DNA of 64,000 nucleotides from CBDIBC01 sp965276635 (GTDB lineage: Bacteria; Actinomycetota; Acidimicrobiia; Acidimicrobiales; Palsa-688), in the NCBI GenBank assembly GCA_965276635.1, contig CBDIBC010000002.1, positions 1-64,000 of the forward strand, written 5' to 3'. Both the position numbers and the translations under genes were made by a program. The notes beneath the pieces are model-generated. The model saw nothing but the letters and a program-made list of their open reading frames with translations, did no database searches and had not been told where the DNA came from. Shown here piece after piece: positions 37,883-44,483 of the stretch (its first letter is position 1; the number at the start of each line of letters is the position of its first letter).

Positions 37883-38359
37883 CTACCGCGATCGGGCGAG
37901 CAGGCCCGAGAAGCGCGCCCGGTTGTAGCGCTGGGTGACGATGCAGGGCACGTTGGCCACCACCGCGTAGACGATCATGGCGGCCAGGAGCACCCCCGAG
38001 TTCCAGCCGACGAGCGCGACCAGGGCGACGGGGATGTACCAGTGCACTCGTTCCGCCCGCCGGGTCTCGGCCATCAGGGCCCGCCATTCCGCCGGGTCGC
38101 GGCGACGATGCCCGAGCTGCTTGCGACGCCCGCCACCGAAGCGGCCGGCGTCGGGCAGCAGGCCCTTCCACCGGCGGATCCCGACCCGGCGGTAGACTCG
38201 ACCGTCCGCCTCCCACGGCCGCAGCCGGGTCAGCCAGGTGTCGCGGTCGAGCGTCGCCGGCGTGAGCCGGGCCGCCCACCACCCGACCAGCGCACTCCAG
38301 GCCAGCCACACCCCAGCGTCCAGGCCGATGGTCGCCGCGACGGGGAGGTGGAGCAGCAA
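37883..38359 (-). CDS. CrtO-like glycosyl acyltransferase family membrane protein
   Basis: A 158-residue membrane protein. Three hydrophobic segments are clear: TIGLDAGVWLAWSALVGWWA, YIPVALVALVGWNSGVLLA and AAMIVYAVVANVPCIVTQ. The loop VGIRRWKGLLPDAGRFGGG, the ETRRAERVHW motif and the C-terminal NVPCIVTQRYNRARF match the small family of glycosyl-4,4'-diaponeurosporenoate acyltransferases (CrtO of staphylococci). In this setting acylation of a glycolipid is more likely than of a carotenoid (inference). The start is TTG 38359, 9 bp downstream of the LysR gene stop. Confidence 0.68.
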   Translation of the reverse strand: MLLHLPVAATIGLDAGVWLAWSALVGWWAARLTPATLDRDTWLTRLRPWEADGRVYRRVGIRRWKGLLPDAGRFGGGRRKQLGHRRRDPAEWRALMAETRRAERVHWYIPVALVALVGWNSGVLLAAMIVYAVVANVPCIVTQRYNRARFSGLLARSR

Positions 38360-38368
38360 CCGTCGTCC

Positions 38369-39307
38369 TCAGGAGGCCAACGGCCGCGGTGCCGCCGTCG
38401 GGTCGTCCCATGCCGACGCCTGCTCCTCCAGCGCGTCGAGGACGGCGGCCACGGCTGGCGAGGACTCGGCGCCGCAGCGGGTGGCGGCGAAGATGGCACG
38501 CGACGGTGCCGGGTCCTCGACGTCGCGCAGCACCACTCCCGCCGGGATGGATGCGGGGGCCAACGTCGGGACGAAGCCGACGCCGAGGCCGGCGGCGACC
38601 AGGCTCAAGGCCAGCGCGTAGTCGTCCACAGCATGTGCGATCGTCGGGGTGAACCCGGCGGCCGCGCAGGCCGCCGACGTCGCATGCCGGCACGCGCTGC
38701 CCGGCTGGGCGCCGATCCAGGTCTCGTCGGCCAGCTGGCGCAGGCCGACCTTCCCCTGGGCGGCGCAGCGATGATCGGCAGGCAATGCGACCCGCATGCG
38801 ATCGTCGAGAAGGGGCCGTCGGCTGAACCGTCGGTCCCGCTCGTGCGGGGCACTCGGGAAGGCGATGCTCACCACCACGTCGAGCCGGCGGGCTGCCAGC
38901 TCGTCGAAGGCGGCCGGGGCGTCCGCTTGCACGACGCCGATGGCCAGCCGGGCCCGCCGGGCACGCAGCGCGGCGGCCGCCGGGATCACCAGGCTGGCGG
39001 TCGCCGATTGGAAGGCGCCCACCGTGACGGTGCCGACCAAGCCCTCGGCGCTGGCCTCCAGATCTGCTTCCAGTCGCTCGAACTGGGCGAACAGCTCGTC
39101 GGCGTGGGTCAGCAGCACCTGGGCGGCGGGGGTGAGTCGCACGCCGCGCCCATCGCGCTCGATGACCGGCGCGCCGGCCTCGCGAGCGAGCGCCGCCAGC
39201 TGTTGGGAGACCGCGGACGGGGTGAGGTGCAACGCCACTGCGGCGGCGCTCACCGTCTTGTGGCGGTCGAGCTCCTGGAGGACCCGGAGCCGACGGACAT
39301 CGAGCAT
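38369..39307 (-). CDS. LysR-family transcriptional regulator
   Basis: A 312-residue regulator. The N-terminal winged helix reads LRVLQELDRHKTVSAAAVAL then LTPSAVSQQLAALAREAGAP, the LysR HTH. Residues about 88-300 form the periplasmic-binding-protein-like sensor domain with GAFQSATASLVIPAAAALRA, LAIGVVQADAPAAFDELAAR and LVAAGLGVGFVPTLAP. The effector is unknown. ATG 39307 is the first family-like start. It is divergent from a small ORF and DUF3097, 84 bp away, and the AT-rich spacer is the natural place for its operator. The CrtO-like gene follows it by 9 bp and may be co-transcribed with it. Confidence 0.9.
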   Translation of the reverse strand: MLDVRRLRVLQELDRHKTVSAAAVALHLTPSAVSQQLAALAREAGAPVIERDGRGVRLTPAAQVLLTHADELFAQFERLEADLEASAEGLVGTVTVGAFQSATASLVIPAAAALRARRARLAIGVVQADAPAAFDELAARRLDVVVSIAFPSAPHERDRRFSRRPLLDDRMRVALPADHRCAAQGKVGLRQLADETWIGAQPGSACRHATSAACAAAGFTPTIAHAVDDYALALSLVAAGLGVGFVPTLAPASIPAGVVLRDVEDPAPSRAIFAATRCGAESSPAVAAVLDALEEQASAWDDPTAAPRPLAS

Positions 39308-39391
39308 GGGCCAATCTATGCAGAAATCCTGTACGGAATCAATCAGAAAGCTTCGCTGGACTGCATGGACCACGGGGCGCACTGTCGAGGC
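39308..39391. promoter_or_regulatory. Divergent LysR promoter region
   Basis: The 84-bp spacer between the LysR gene and the small ORF at 39392 is clearly less GC-rich than its surroundings in its first half (for example AATCTATGCAGAAATCC and GAATCAATCAGAAAGC). LysR proteins usually bind T-N11-A sites in such spacers and repress their own gene while controlling the divergent one. No perfect palindrome is evident, so this is a positional call. Confidence 0.35.
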
Positions 39392-39574
39392 ATGTACTTC
39401 ACGGCATCGTGTTCTGCCCAGGGGCGCCCGGTGCTCCTGGGTGACGGGAACCTCATCGACGTGACCAGCGGCCCCTTCGGCCTCGAGCTGCACTACCGGT
39501 GCCACTGCGGCGAGGAAGGGGTGCTCTACCCGCAGCTGGCGCGCATCCACGACGGGTGCCCGGCGCCTGCCTAG
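39392..39574 (+). CDS. Small Cys-rich hypothetical protein
   Basis: A 60-residue protein with no recognised domain. It contains a CxHC arrangement in LHYRCHCGEEGVLYP and a further Cys near each end, which could bind a metal. The start is ATG 39392; an in-frame ATG at 39365 would add nine residues. It is divergent from the LysR gene and ends 11 bp before DUF3097, so it may be co-transcribed with that gene and controlled by the LysR protein. Coding is supported by the ordinary composition of the product and by the absence of any better frame. Confidence 0.5.
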   Translation: MYFTASCSAQGRPVLLGDGNLIDVTSGPFGLELHYRCHCGEEGVLYPQLARIHDGCPAPA

Positions 39575-39585
39575 GCTCCGCTGAC

Positions 39586-40443
39586 ATGTCTGGAGCAGCA
39601 CCGCACGGCCGGCACCCGGGAGCGGCGGGGATCCTCAGCGGTCCCGTCGACGGGAACTGGCGGGACCGGCGCACCGTTCGTGAGGTCGAGGCCACGGTCG
39701 GACTGTTCGTCCGGCACCTCGGCTCGGGCTTCGGCGGTCGGGTCGTGCGTTTCGAGCACGACGGCGCAGTGGTCCTGCGCTCGGACGCCACCGGCATGGA
39801 ACGGCTCTTCCGGCTCCAACCCGCCGCCTTCACCCTCGGCTCGGAGGCCGTCACCCTGGTCCGCCCGAGACCAGGCCGCCCGCCGGAGCCGGCGCGCACC
39901 GCATCGGGTTCGGTGGCCGCGCCCACCCGTCGAGCTCGGGTGGCCCGCTCGAGTCGCATCCTGGTCGAGGGTCTCCACGACGCCGAGCTGGTCGAGAAGG
40001 TCTGGGGTGACGATCTACGAACCGAGGGCATCGTGGTGGAGCGCCTCGACGGTGTCGACGTGCTCCCCGATGTCATCGCCGCGTTCGGGCCCGGTGCCGA
40101 CGCCCGGCTCGGGGTCCTCGTCGACCACCTGGTGGCGGGCAGCAAGGAGTCCCGCCTGGCCATCGAGGTGCAGGGTCCTCATGTGCGCGTGACCGGGACG
40201 CCGTTCGTCGATGTCTGGCAGGCCATCAAGCCGCAGGTGGTGGGCATCGACGCCTGGCCCGTGGTGCCGAGGGGTCGGCCGTGGAAGGACGGCATCTGCG
40301 ACGCCTTCGGGGTGGCCGAGCCTGGGCGACTGTGGCGCCAGCTGCTGGCCAGGGTGGGCACCTACGCGGACCTGGAGCCGGCCCTGGTCGGCGCGGTCGA
40401 GTCCCTCATCGACTTCGTGACCGTGTCGCCGGAGCGCTCCTGA
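39586..40443 (+). CDS. DUF3097 family protein
   Basis: A 285-residue actinobacterial protein of unknown function. The N-terminal half has ATVGLFVRHLGSGFGGRVVR and VLRSDATGMERLFRLQPAAF. The C-terminal half is diagnostic: SSRILVEGLHDAELVEKVWG, VVERLDGVDVLPDVIAAFG, LGVLVDHLVAGSKESR and WQAIKPQVVGIDAWPVVPRG. The EGxHD and DHxVxGSKE spacing is reminiscent of Toprim folds, which would suggest nucleic acid or nucleotide binding (inference). Start ATG 39586. DUF3097 genes are widely conserved in actinobacteria. Confidence 0.85.
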   Translation: MSGAAPHGRHPGAAGILSGPVDGNWRDRRTVREVEATVGLFVRHLGSGFGGRVVRFEHDGAVVLRSDATGMERLFRLQPAAFTLGSEAVTLVRPRPGRPPEPARTASGSVAAPTRRARVARSSRILVEGLHDAELVEKVWGDDLRTEGIVVERLDGVDVLPDVIAAFGPGADARLGVLVDHLVAGSKESRLAIEVQGPHVRVTGTPFVDVWQAIKPQVVGIDAWPVVPRGRPWKDGICDAFGVAEPGRLWRQLLARVGTYADLEPALVGAVESLIDFVTVSPERS

Positions 40444-40513
40444 GCATCGACGACAACGCACGCCGGTGCCCCTGTATGGTCTTGCGGGTGATGGCGTGCT
40501 GCCGGACCGATTG

Positions 40514-40551
40514 GCAGGGTGAATCATGAGCCGCAGGGTGAATCATGAGCC
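40514..40551 (+). repeat. Tandem duplication of 19 bp covering the start codon of the CFA-synthase-like gene
   Basis: GCAGGGTGAATCATGAGCC occurs twice without a gap, at 40514-40532 and 40533-40551. Each copy contains an AGGGTG ribosome-binding-like element and an ATG. The second ATG (40545) opens the real gene. The first (40526) opens an 9-codon frame, MSRRVNHEP, ending at TAG 40553-40555, which overlaps the real start. Because 19 is not a multiple of 3, the two starts are in different frames. Confidence 0.95.
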
Positions 40552-41432
40552 ATAGCGGCGCGTCCCAGGCGGCTATCGAGCATCACTATGACGTCGGACG
40601 GGACTTCTACCGGTTGTGGCTCGACCGCAGCCTCGTCTACTCCTGCGGACTGTGGCCGGGCGATCTCGACGACGACCTGGACGCCGCCCAGCTGGCGAAG
40701 CTGGCCTGGCACGCCGACGCCGTCGGCGCCGATGGGGCGGCCCGGGTGTTGGATGTCGGCTGCGGTTGGGGCGCCCTGATGCGCTATCTCGTCGAGGAGC
40801 GCCACGTCGGGCACGTGACCGGCCTCACCCTCAGCTCCGATCAGGCCGCAGTCGCCGGCCCGGACCGCGCCGAGGTCCGCATCGAGCACTGGGCTGACCA
40901 CGCGCCGAGCGCGCCGTACGACGCCATCATCTCCATCGGCGCATTCGAGCACTTCGCCCGCCAGGATCTCAGCGTCGACGCCAGGCGCAGCGTGTACCGG
41001 ACGTTCTTCGACCGATGCGCCACCTGGCTGCCGCCCGGCGGGAAGCTCTCGCTCCAGAGCATCGCCTACGAGGACTTCGACGCGGCGGCCACGCCGGTCT
41101 CCTCGTTCTTCTCCGAGGAGATCTTCCCGGAATCGTCGCTGCCCTACCTGAGCGACATCATCACGACGTCCGAACCCCAGTTCCGGGTCCGCTCACTGCG
41201 GAGCGACGCGAGCCACTACGAGCACACGTTGCACCTCTGGCAGGAGCGACTCCAGCAGCACAAGGACGTTGCGGTCGCCCTGGTGGGCCCGGCCACCTAC
41301 CGCCGGTACCTCCGGTACCTGCGGGTGTCCCGGGCCCTGTTCGACCGACGGGTCTGCACCCTGTACCGCCTGGTCCTCGAACGACGGGTGCATCCGGCCC
41401 CGTCGCCGAGCCCGAACCTGGATCGAGGCTGA
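40545..41432 (+). CDS. Cyclopropane-fatty-acid-synthase-like methyltransferase
   Basis: A 295-residue SAM enzyme. EHHYDVGRDFYRLWLDRSLV and YSCGLWPGDLDDDLDAAQLA are the N-terminal signature of CFA synthases and mycolic acid cyclopropane synthases. VLDVGCGWGALMRYLVEE is the SAM loop, and SIGAFEHFA keeps the active-site Glu that binds bicarbonate in Cma enzymes. The LWQERLQQH region near the C-terminus matches the family. It lacks the extra N-terminal domain of E. coli Cfa and is about the size of Mycobacterium Cma/MmaA. The acyl-ACP desaturase starts 1 bp after its stop, so the pair probably makes and then modifies a double bond in membrane fatty acids. The duplicated start region is described separately. 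Confidence 0.88.
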   Translation: MSHSGASQAAIEHHYDVGRDFYRLWLDRSLVYSCGLWPGDLDDDLDAAQLAKLAWHADAVGADGAARVLDVGCGWGALMRYLVEERHVGHVTGLTLSSDQAAVAGPDRAEVRIEHWADHAPSAPYDAIISIGAFEHFARQDLSVDARRSVYRTFFDRCATWLPPGGKLSLQSIAYEDFDAAATPVSSFFSEEIFPESSLPYLSDIITTSEPQFRVRSLRSDASHYEHTLHLWQERLQQHKDVAVALVGPATYRRYLRYLRVSRALFDRRVCTLYRLVLERRVHPAPSPSPNLDRG

Positions 41433-41433
41433 G

Positions 41434-42312
41434 GTGTCCGAGCTCGAAGTCTCGCCCAGCCTCTCGGCATGCGCCGGCACCCTGCTCGACCGGCACCTGT
41501 CGATGTGCAAGGAGTGGTTCCCCCACGAGCTGGTGCCGTGGAGCCGCGGCCGGACCTTCGAACCCGGCGCGCCGGCCGACGAGACGTGGCTGCCAGCCGG
41601 GGTGCAGAGCGCCTTGTTCGTCAACCTCCTCACCGAGGACAACCTGCCGCACTACTTCCACGTGTTGGCGCGTGCGTTCGACCGCGACTCGCCGATGGGG
41701 GAGTGGGTCCGGCGCTGGACCGCCGAGGAGCAGCGACACGCCATCGTGATCCGGGACTGGATCTGCGTCACCCGGCCCATCGACCTGGTCGGCCTCGAGC
41801 GCGCCCGGATGGTCCAGGTGAGCACCGGTTTCCGCTCCGCCGCCCGCGAGGCGACCCTCGGCGACGGATTGGTCTACCTGGCCCTCCAAGAAGCAGCCAC
41901 CCGGATCTCGCACCGCAACACCGGCCTGCTGCTCGACGACGACGCCGGGGCCAAGATCATGAAGCGGGTGGCGGCGGACGAGAACCTCCACGCCCTGTTC
42001 TACCGGGACATGGTGAGCGCGGCGTTGGCGGAGGATCCCTCCGAGATGGTCATGGCCATCGAGCGTCAGGTGACCGCCTTCGAGATGCCCGGCTCCGGCA
42101 TCGTCGGCTTCGCCGCCCACGCCGCGGCCATCGCCGGGGCGGGCATCTACGATCTCAGGGTCCACTACGAGCAGATCCTGGTCCCGATGGTCCTGCGGTG
42201 CTGGGGCCTGGAGTCCCTCGGAGGGCTGACGGTCCCGGCGGAGGAGGCGAGGGATCGCACCATGCGCTGGTTGGGCCGCCTGCGCCGGGTGGCCGCCAAG
42301 CTGGACGCCTGA
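41434..42312 (+). CDS. Acyl-ACP desaturase (diiron, DesA type)
   Basis: A 292-residue soluble diiron desaturase. Iron ligands are visible in TEDNLPHYFHVL, WTAEEQRHAIVIRDW (EExxH) and VAADENLHALFYRDM (DENxH), the two half-motifs of the ferritin-like fold. The family, which includes mycobacterial DesA1/DesA2 and plant stearoyl-ACP desaturase, inserts a cis double bond in acyl-ACP. GTG 41434 starts 1 bp downstream of the CFA-like stop. The pair gives substrate (unsaturated acyl chain) and modifier (methyltransferase) in one operon. A 7-bp stem hairpin follows the gene. Confidence 0.9.
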   Translation: MSELEVSPSLSACAGTLLDRHLSMCKEWFPHELVPWSRGRTFEPGAPADETWLPAGVQSALFVNLLTEDNLPHYFHVLARAFDRDSPMGEWVRRWTAEEQRHAIVIRDWICVTRPIDLVGLERARMVQVSTGFRSAAREATLGDGLVYLALQEAATRISHRNTGLLLDDDAGAKIMKRVAADENLHALFYRDMVSAALAEDPSEMVMAIERQVTAFEMPGSGIVGFAAHAAAIAGAGIYDLRVHYEQILVPMVLRCWGLESLGGLTVPAEEARDRTMRWLGRLRRVAAKLDA

Positions 42313-42314
42313 AA

Positions 42315-42353
42315 GGGCGAGACGCCGCAGTCGTCGGTCGAGACGACTCGCCC
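42315..42353. terminator. Nested inverted repeats between convergent genes, candidate terminator
   Basis: AGTCGTC (42329-42335) pairs with GACGACT (42342-42348) across a 6-nt loop. An outer GGGCGAG (42315-42321) pairs with CTCGCCC (42347-42353), sharing two bases, so two alternative stems exist. The site lies between the desaturase stop (42312) and the methyltransferase stop (42379) on the opposite strand. There is no T-run. Confidence 0.45.
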
Positions 42354-42378
42354 CTGGGGATGAGGTGGGCCGGTTGGC

Positions 42379-42933
42379 TCAGCGCCGGTGGACGGACACG
42401 GCGTAGGGGCTGTCCGTCACGAATGGCTCCCCGTCCCAGCTGGCCCAACGCCACGCCGGCGTCAGGCCGGCGGCCCGGCATGCGGCGTCGTAGTCGTCCA
42501 AGCGATACCGCCTGTCCCGCTGGAACCCGGCGACCATCGCCCCGCCCGGCCCCACGTGTGCGGCGCACATCCGGACCAGGTCGGAGCGCGCCGCCGGGGG
42601 ACAGAACAACGGCACGTTGCCAGCCAGCACCACCACGTCGAAGCGGCGACCCAAGTCCAGGGTCGCCAGGTCAGCCTCCACCCACGCCAACAGGGGCGCC
42701 TGCCGGCGCGCTTCGTCCAGCATCGAGGCGTCCGTGTCGACACCGACCACATCGACCTCGTGGCGGGCCAGCTCGATGGCCACCCGTCCGGTGCCGCAGC
42801 CCGCATCGAGCACCGTCCCAGGATGGAAGGACCGGACGAGCTCCGCTTCGCCATGGACGGCCACCCCTGCTTCGGCCAGCGCGTCGAACCTGGCTTGGTA
42901 CGTCCTGCCGTCGAAGTCGGACACGGAGACCAT
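42379..42933 (-). CDS. Class I SAM-dependent methyltransferase
   Basis: A 184-residue single-domain methyltransferase. FHPGTVLDAGCGTGRVAIEL is the SAM loop, followed by VDVVGVDTDASMLDEARRQA, WVEADLATLDLGRRFDVVVL and HVGPGGAMVAGF. The substrate is unknown. ATG 42933. Its 5' leader, 32 to 75 bp upstream of the start, contains eleven copies of a tetranucleotide (GGAC in the sense direction), so length change there could alter expression. It is convergent with the desaturase and divergent from the acyl-CoA dehydrogenase. Confidence 0.87.
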   Translation of the reverse strand: MVSVSDFDGRTYQARFDALAEAGVAVHGEAELVRSFHPGTVLDAGCGTGRVAIELARHEVDVVGVDTDASMLDEARRQAPLLAWVEADLATLDLGRRFDVVVLAGNVPLFCPPAARSDLVRMCAAHVGPGGAMVAGFQRDRRYRLDDYDAACRAAGLTPAWRWASWDGEPFVTDSPYAVSVHRR

Positions 42934-42964
42934 TCAACAAGAACGGGGCCCGTCCCACTTGGCC

Positions 42965-43008
42965 GTCCGTCCGTCCGTCCGTCCGTCCGTCCGTCCGTCC
43001 GTCCGTCC
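42965..43008 (+). repeat. Tetranucleotide microsatellite (GTCC)11
   Basis: Eleven perfect GTCC units follow a GGCC at 42961-42964. The tract lies 32 bp upstream of the methyltransferase start on the other strand. Perfect tetranucleotide tracts of this length are prone to slipped-strand changes. Confidence 0.97.
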
Positions 43009-43074
43009 GGCTCGGCGGGCCGGTGGGCGTCGGCCGCTCGGCGGGTTGCTGCTCGGCGGGTTTGGCGGGCCGGT

Positions 43075-43104
43075 GGAGCGGCGCCCGCCGGCGGGCGCCG
43101 CTCC
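43075..43104. promoter_or_regulatory. 30-bp perfect palindrome, candidate operator or hairpin
   Basis: The half-site GGAGCGGCGCCCGCC (43075-43089) is followed directly by its reverse complement (43090-43104), with no spacer. It lies about 140 bp upstream of the methyltransferase start and 230 bp upstream of the acyl-CoA dehydrogenase start. A dimeric regulator site or a cruciform are both possible. Confidence 0.5.
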
Positions 43105-43109
43105 GTCAA

Positions 43110-43155
43110 CGTTCGCGCGTTCGCCCAGGAACGCGTCTGGGGCATCGCGCGAACG
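43110..43155. promoter_or_regulatory. 10-bp inverted repeat
   Basis: CGTTCGCGCG (43110-43119) is complementary to CGCGCGAACG (43146-43155), with 26 bp between. Two half-sites at this spacing could be bound by a TetR-type dimer pair or form a weak stem. It is in the upstream region of the acyl-CoA dehydrogenase at 43335. Confidence 0.35.
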
Positions 43156-43172
43156 ATGCGAGCCGCCGCCCG

Positions 43173-43218
43173 CTGCCCGCCTGCCCGCTGCCCGGCTGCC
43201 CGCCTGCCCGCTGCCCGG
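43173..43218 (+). repeat. 23-bp direct repeat, two tandem copies
   Basis: CTGCCCGCCTGCCCGCTGCC plus three more bases (CGG) occurs at 43173-43195 and again at 43196-43218, followed by a partial copy. Each unit is itself built of CTGCCCG elements. It looks like replication slippage of GC-rich sequence. Confidence 0.9.
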
Positions 43219-43334
43219 CTGCCCGGCGCCCGGCCCGATCGGTGGACGAGATGCGCGCGCCGGCCCCGGCTCCCGAGCGAGCCCGAGGAGTTCCACGCCA
43301 CCCGGTTCTCGTCACTGGGTAGTGTGGTTCTCCT

Positions 43335-44483
43335 GTGGATCTCGAGCTGACATCGGATCAGGAGCTGTTCAGGGACACGACGCGACAGTTCCTGAGAGCC
43401 CAGGCGCCGCTGACCACCGTGCGCGCCTGGGCCGACATGCCGGCGGGCTTCGACGTCGGGTGGTGGAAGCGAGGCGCCGAGCTGGGCTGGACCTCCCTGC
43501 TGGTGGGCACCGAGCACGGAGGTGGCAGCATCTCGGGCAAGGGTCTCGAGGATCTGGCGCTGGTGGCCGAAGAGATGGGGGCCCTGGTCTCACCCGGACC
43601 GCTGGCCCCGGTGAACATCGTGGCCCAGACCGTCTCCGCGGACGGCACGGCCAGGCAGGCCGACGAGGTTCTCGGAGGTTTGCTCTCGGGCGAGACGGTG
43701 GCGTCGTGGGCGGTCGCCGAACCGGGACGCCCGGCGAGTGTCGACGGGGTCGAGGTGCAGGCTCGACGAGAGGGCGATGACTTCGTCCTCGACGGGGTGA
43801 AGAGCCCGGTCGAGGCGGGCGCGGAAGCCGACTGGTTCCTGGTGACGGCACGGACCGCTGGCGGGTTGTCGCAGTTCCTGGTCCCTGCCGCAACCACGGG
43901 GGTCGAGGTGACGCGCCTGCGCGGGCTCGATCTCGTCCGACGTCATGCCAAGGTCCGCTTCGACCAGGTGCGGGTGCCGGCCGATGCCGTCGTCGGCGCG
44001 GTGGATGCCGCAGACCCCGCCTTCGAGCGGCAGTTGCGCACCGCTCTGGTCCTGCAGTGTGCCGAGACGGTCGGCGCGGCCGATCGTGTCTTCGCCTTCA
44101 CGGTCCAGTACGCCCTCGATCGGTTCGCGTTCGGCCGGTCCCTGGCGTCCTACCAGGCCCTCAAACATCGCTTCGCCGACATGAAGCTGTGGTTGGAGTC
44201 CGCCCAGGCCATCACCGTCGACGCCACACGGGCCGTGCAGGGCGACGACTCTGACGCTGGCGATGTCGTGCGGATCGCCAAGGCGTACGTAAGCGATCGG
44301 TGTCCTGAGCTGATGCAGGACTGTGTGCAGATGCACGGGGGGATCGGTGTGACCTGGGACCACGATCTCCACCTGTATCTCCGCCGTGCGGTGCTGCACC
44401 GCCAGACGTTCGGTGATCCCATCGAGCAGCGCGATCGGATCGGCGCGTCGGCGACGAGCGGGAGAGTCGGAGCCCGTGACTGA
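43335..44483 (+). CDS. Acyl-CoA dehydrogenase, smaller subunit type
   Basis: A 382-residue flavoprotein. Residues about 5-120 form the helical N-domain (SDQELFRDTTRQFLRAQAPL), about 120-215 the beta domain (SWAVAEPGRPASVDGVEV, VLDGVKSPVEAGAEADWFLV), and 220-370 the C-terminal helical domain (YALDRFAFGRSLASYQALKH, QDCVQMHGGIGVTWDHDLHL). The last motif usually has Glu where Asp occurs here (TWDHD). The second dehydrogenase starts 8 bp before this stop. Adjacent unequal acyl-CoA dehydrogenases often form alpha2beta2 enzymes in actinobacterial steroid and side-chain degradation, and this pair may do so (inference). GTG 43335 gives the usual DLELTSDQE start. Confidence 0.87.
   Translation: MDLELTSDQELFRDTTRQFLRAQAPLTTVRAWADMPAGFDVGWWKRGAELGWTSLLVGTEHGGGSISGKGLEDLALVAEEMGALVSPGPLAPVNIVAQTVSADGTARQADEVLGGLLSGETVASWAVAEPGRPASVDGVEVQARREGDDFVLDGVKSPVEAGAEADWFLVTARTAGGLSQFLVPAATTGVEVTRLRGLDLVRRHAKVRFDQVRVPADAVVGAVDAADPAFERQLRTALVLQCAETVGAADRVFAFTVQYALDRFAFGRSLASYQALKHRFADMKLWLESAQAITVDATRAVQGDDSDAGDVVRIAKAYVSDRCPELMQDCVQMHGGIGVTWDHDLHLYLRRAVLHRQTFGDPIEQRDRIGASATSGRVGARD

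Larger units (their letters stand above)
42934..43334. other. 401-bp intergenic region made almost wholly of simple and inverted repeats
   Basis: No gene is supported here. The stretch contains a (GTCC)11 tract, a run of GGCGGG/CGGTGG blocks, a 30-bp perfect palindrome at 43075-43104, a 10-bp inverted repeat at 43110-43155, and two exact copies of a 23-bp unit at 43173-43218. Open frames across it give Pro/Ala/Arg repeats in several frames and are products of composition. It holds the divergent promoters of the methyltransferase (42933) and the acyl-CoA dehydrogenase (43335). Confidence 0.85.

Noticed and set aside
43106..43517. Open frames across the GC-rich repeat region encoding Pro/Ala/Arg repeats
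   Set aside because: Several frames on both strands are open at once because of composition, and none has a family motif or ribosome-binding site.
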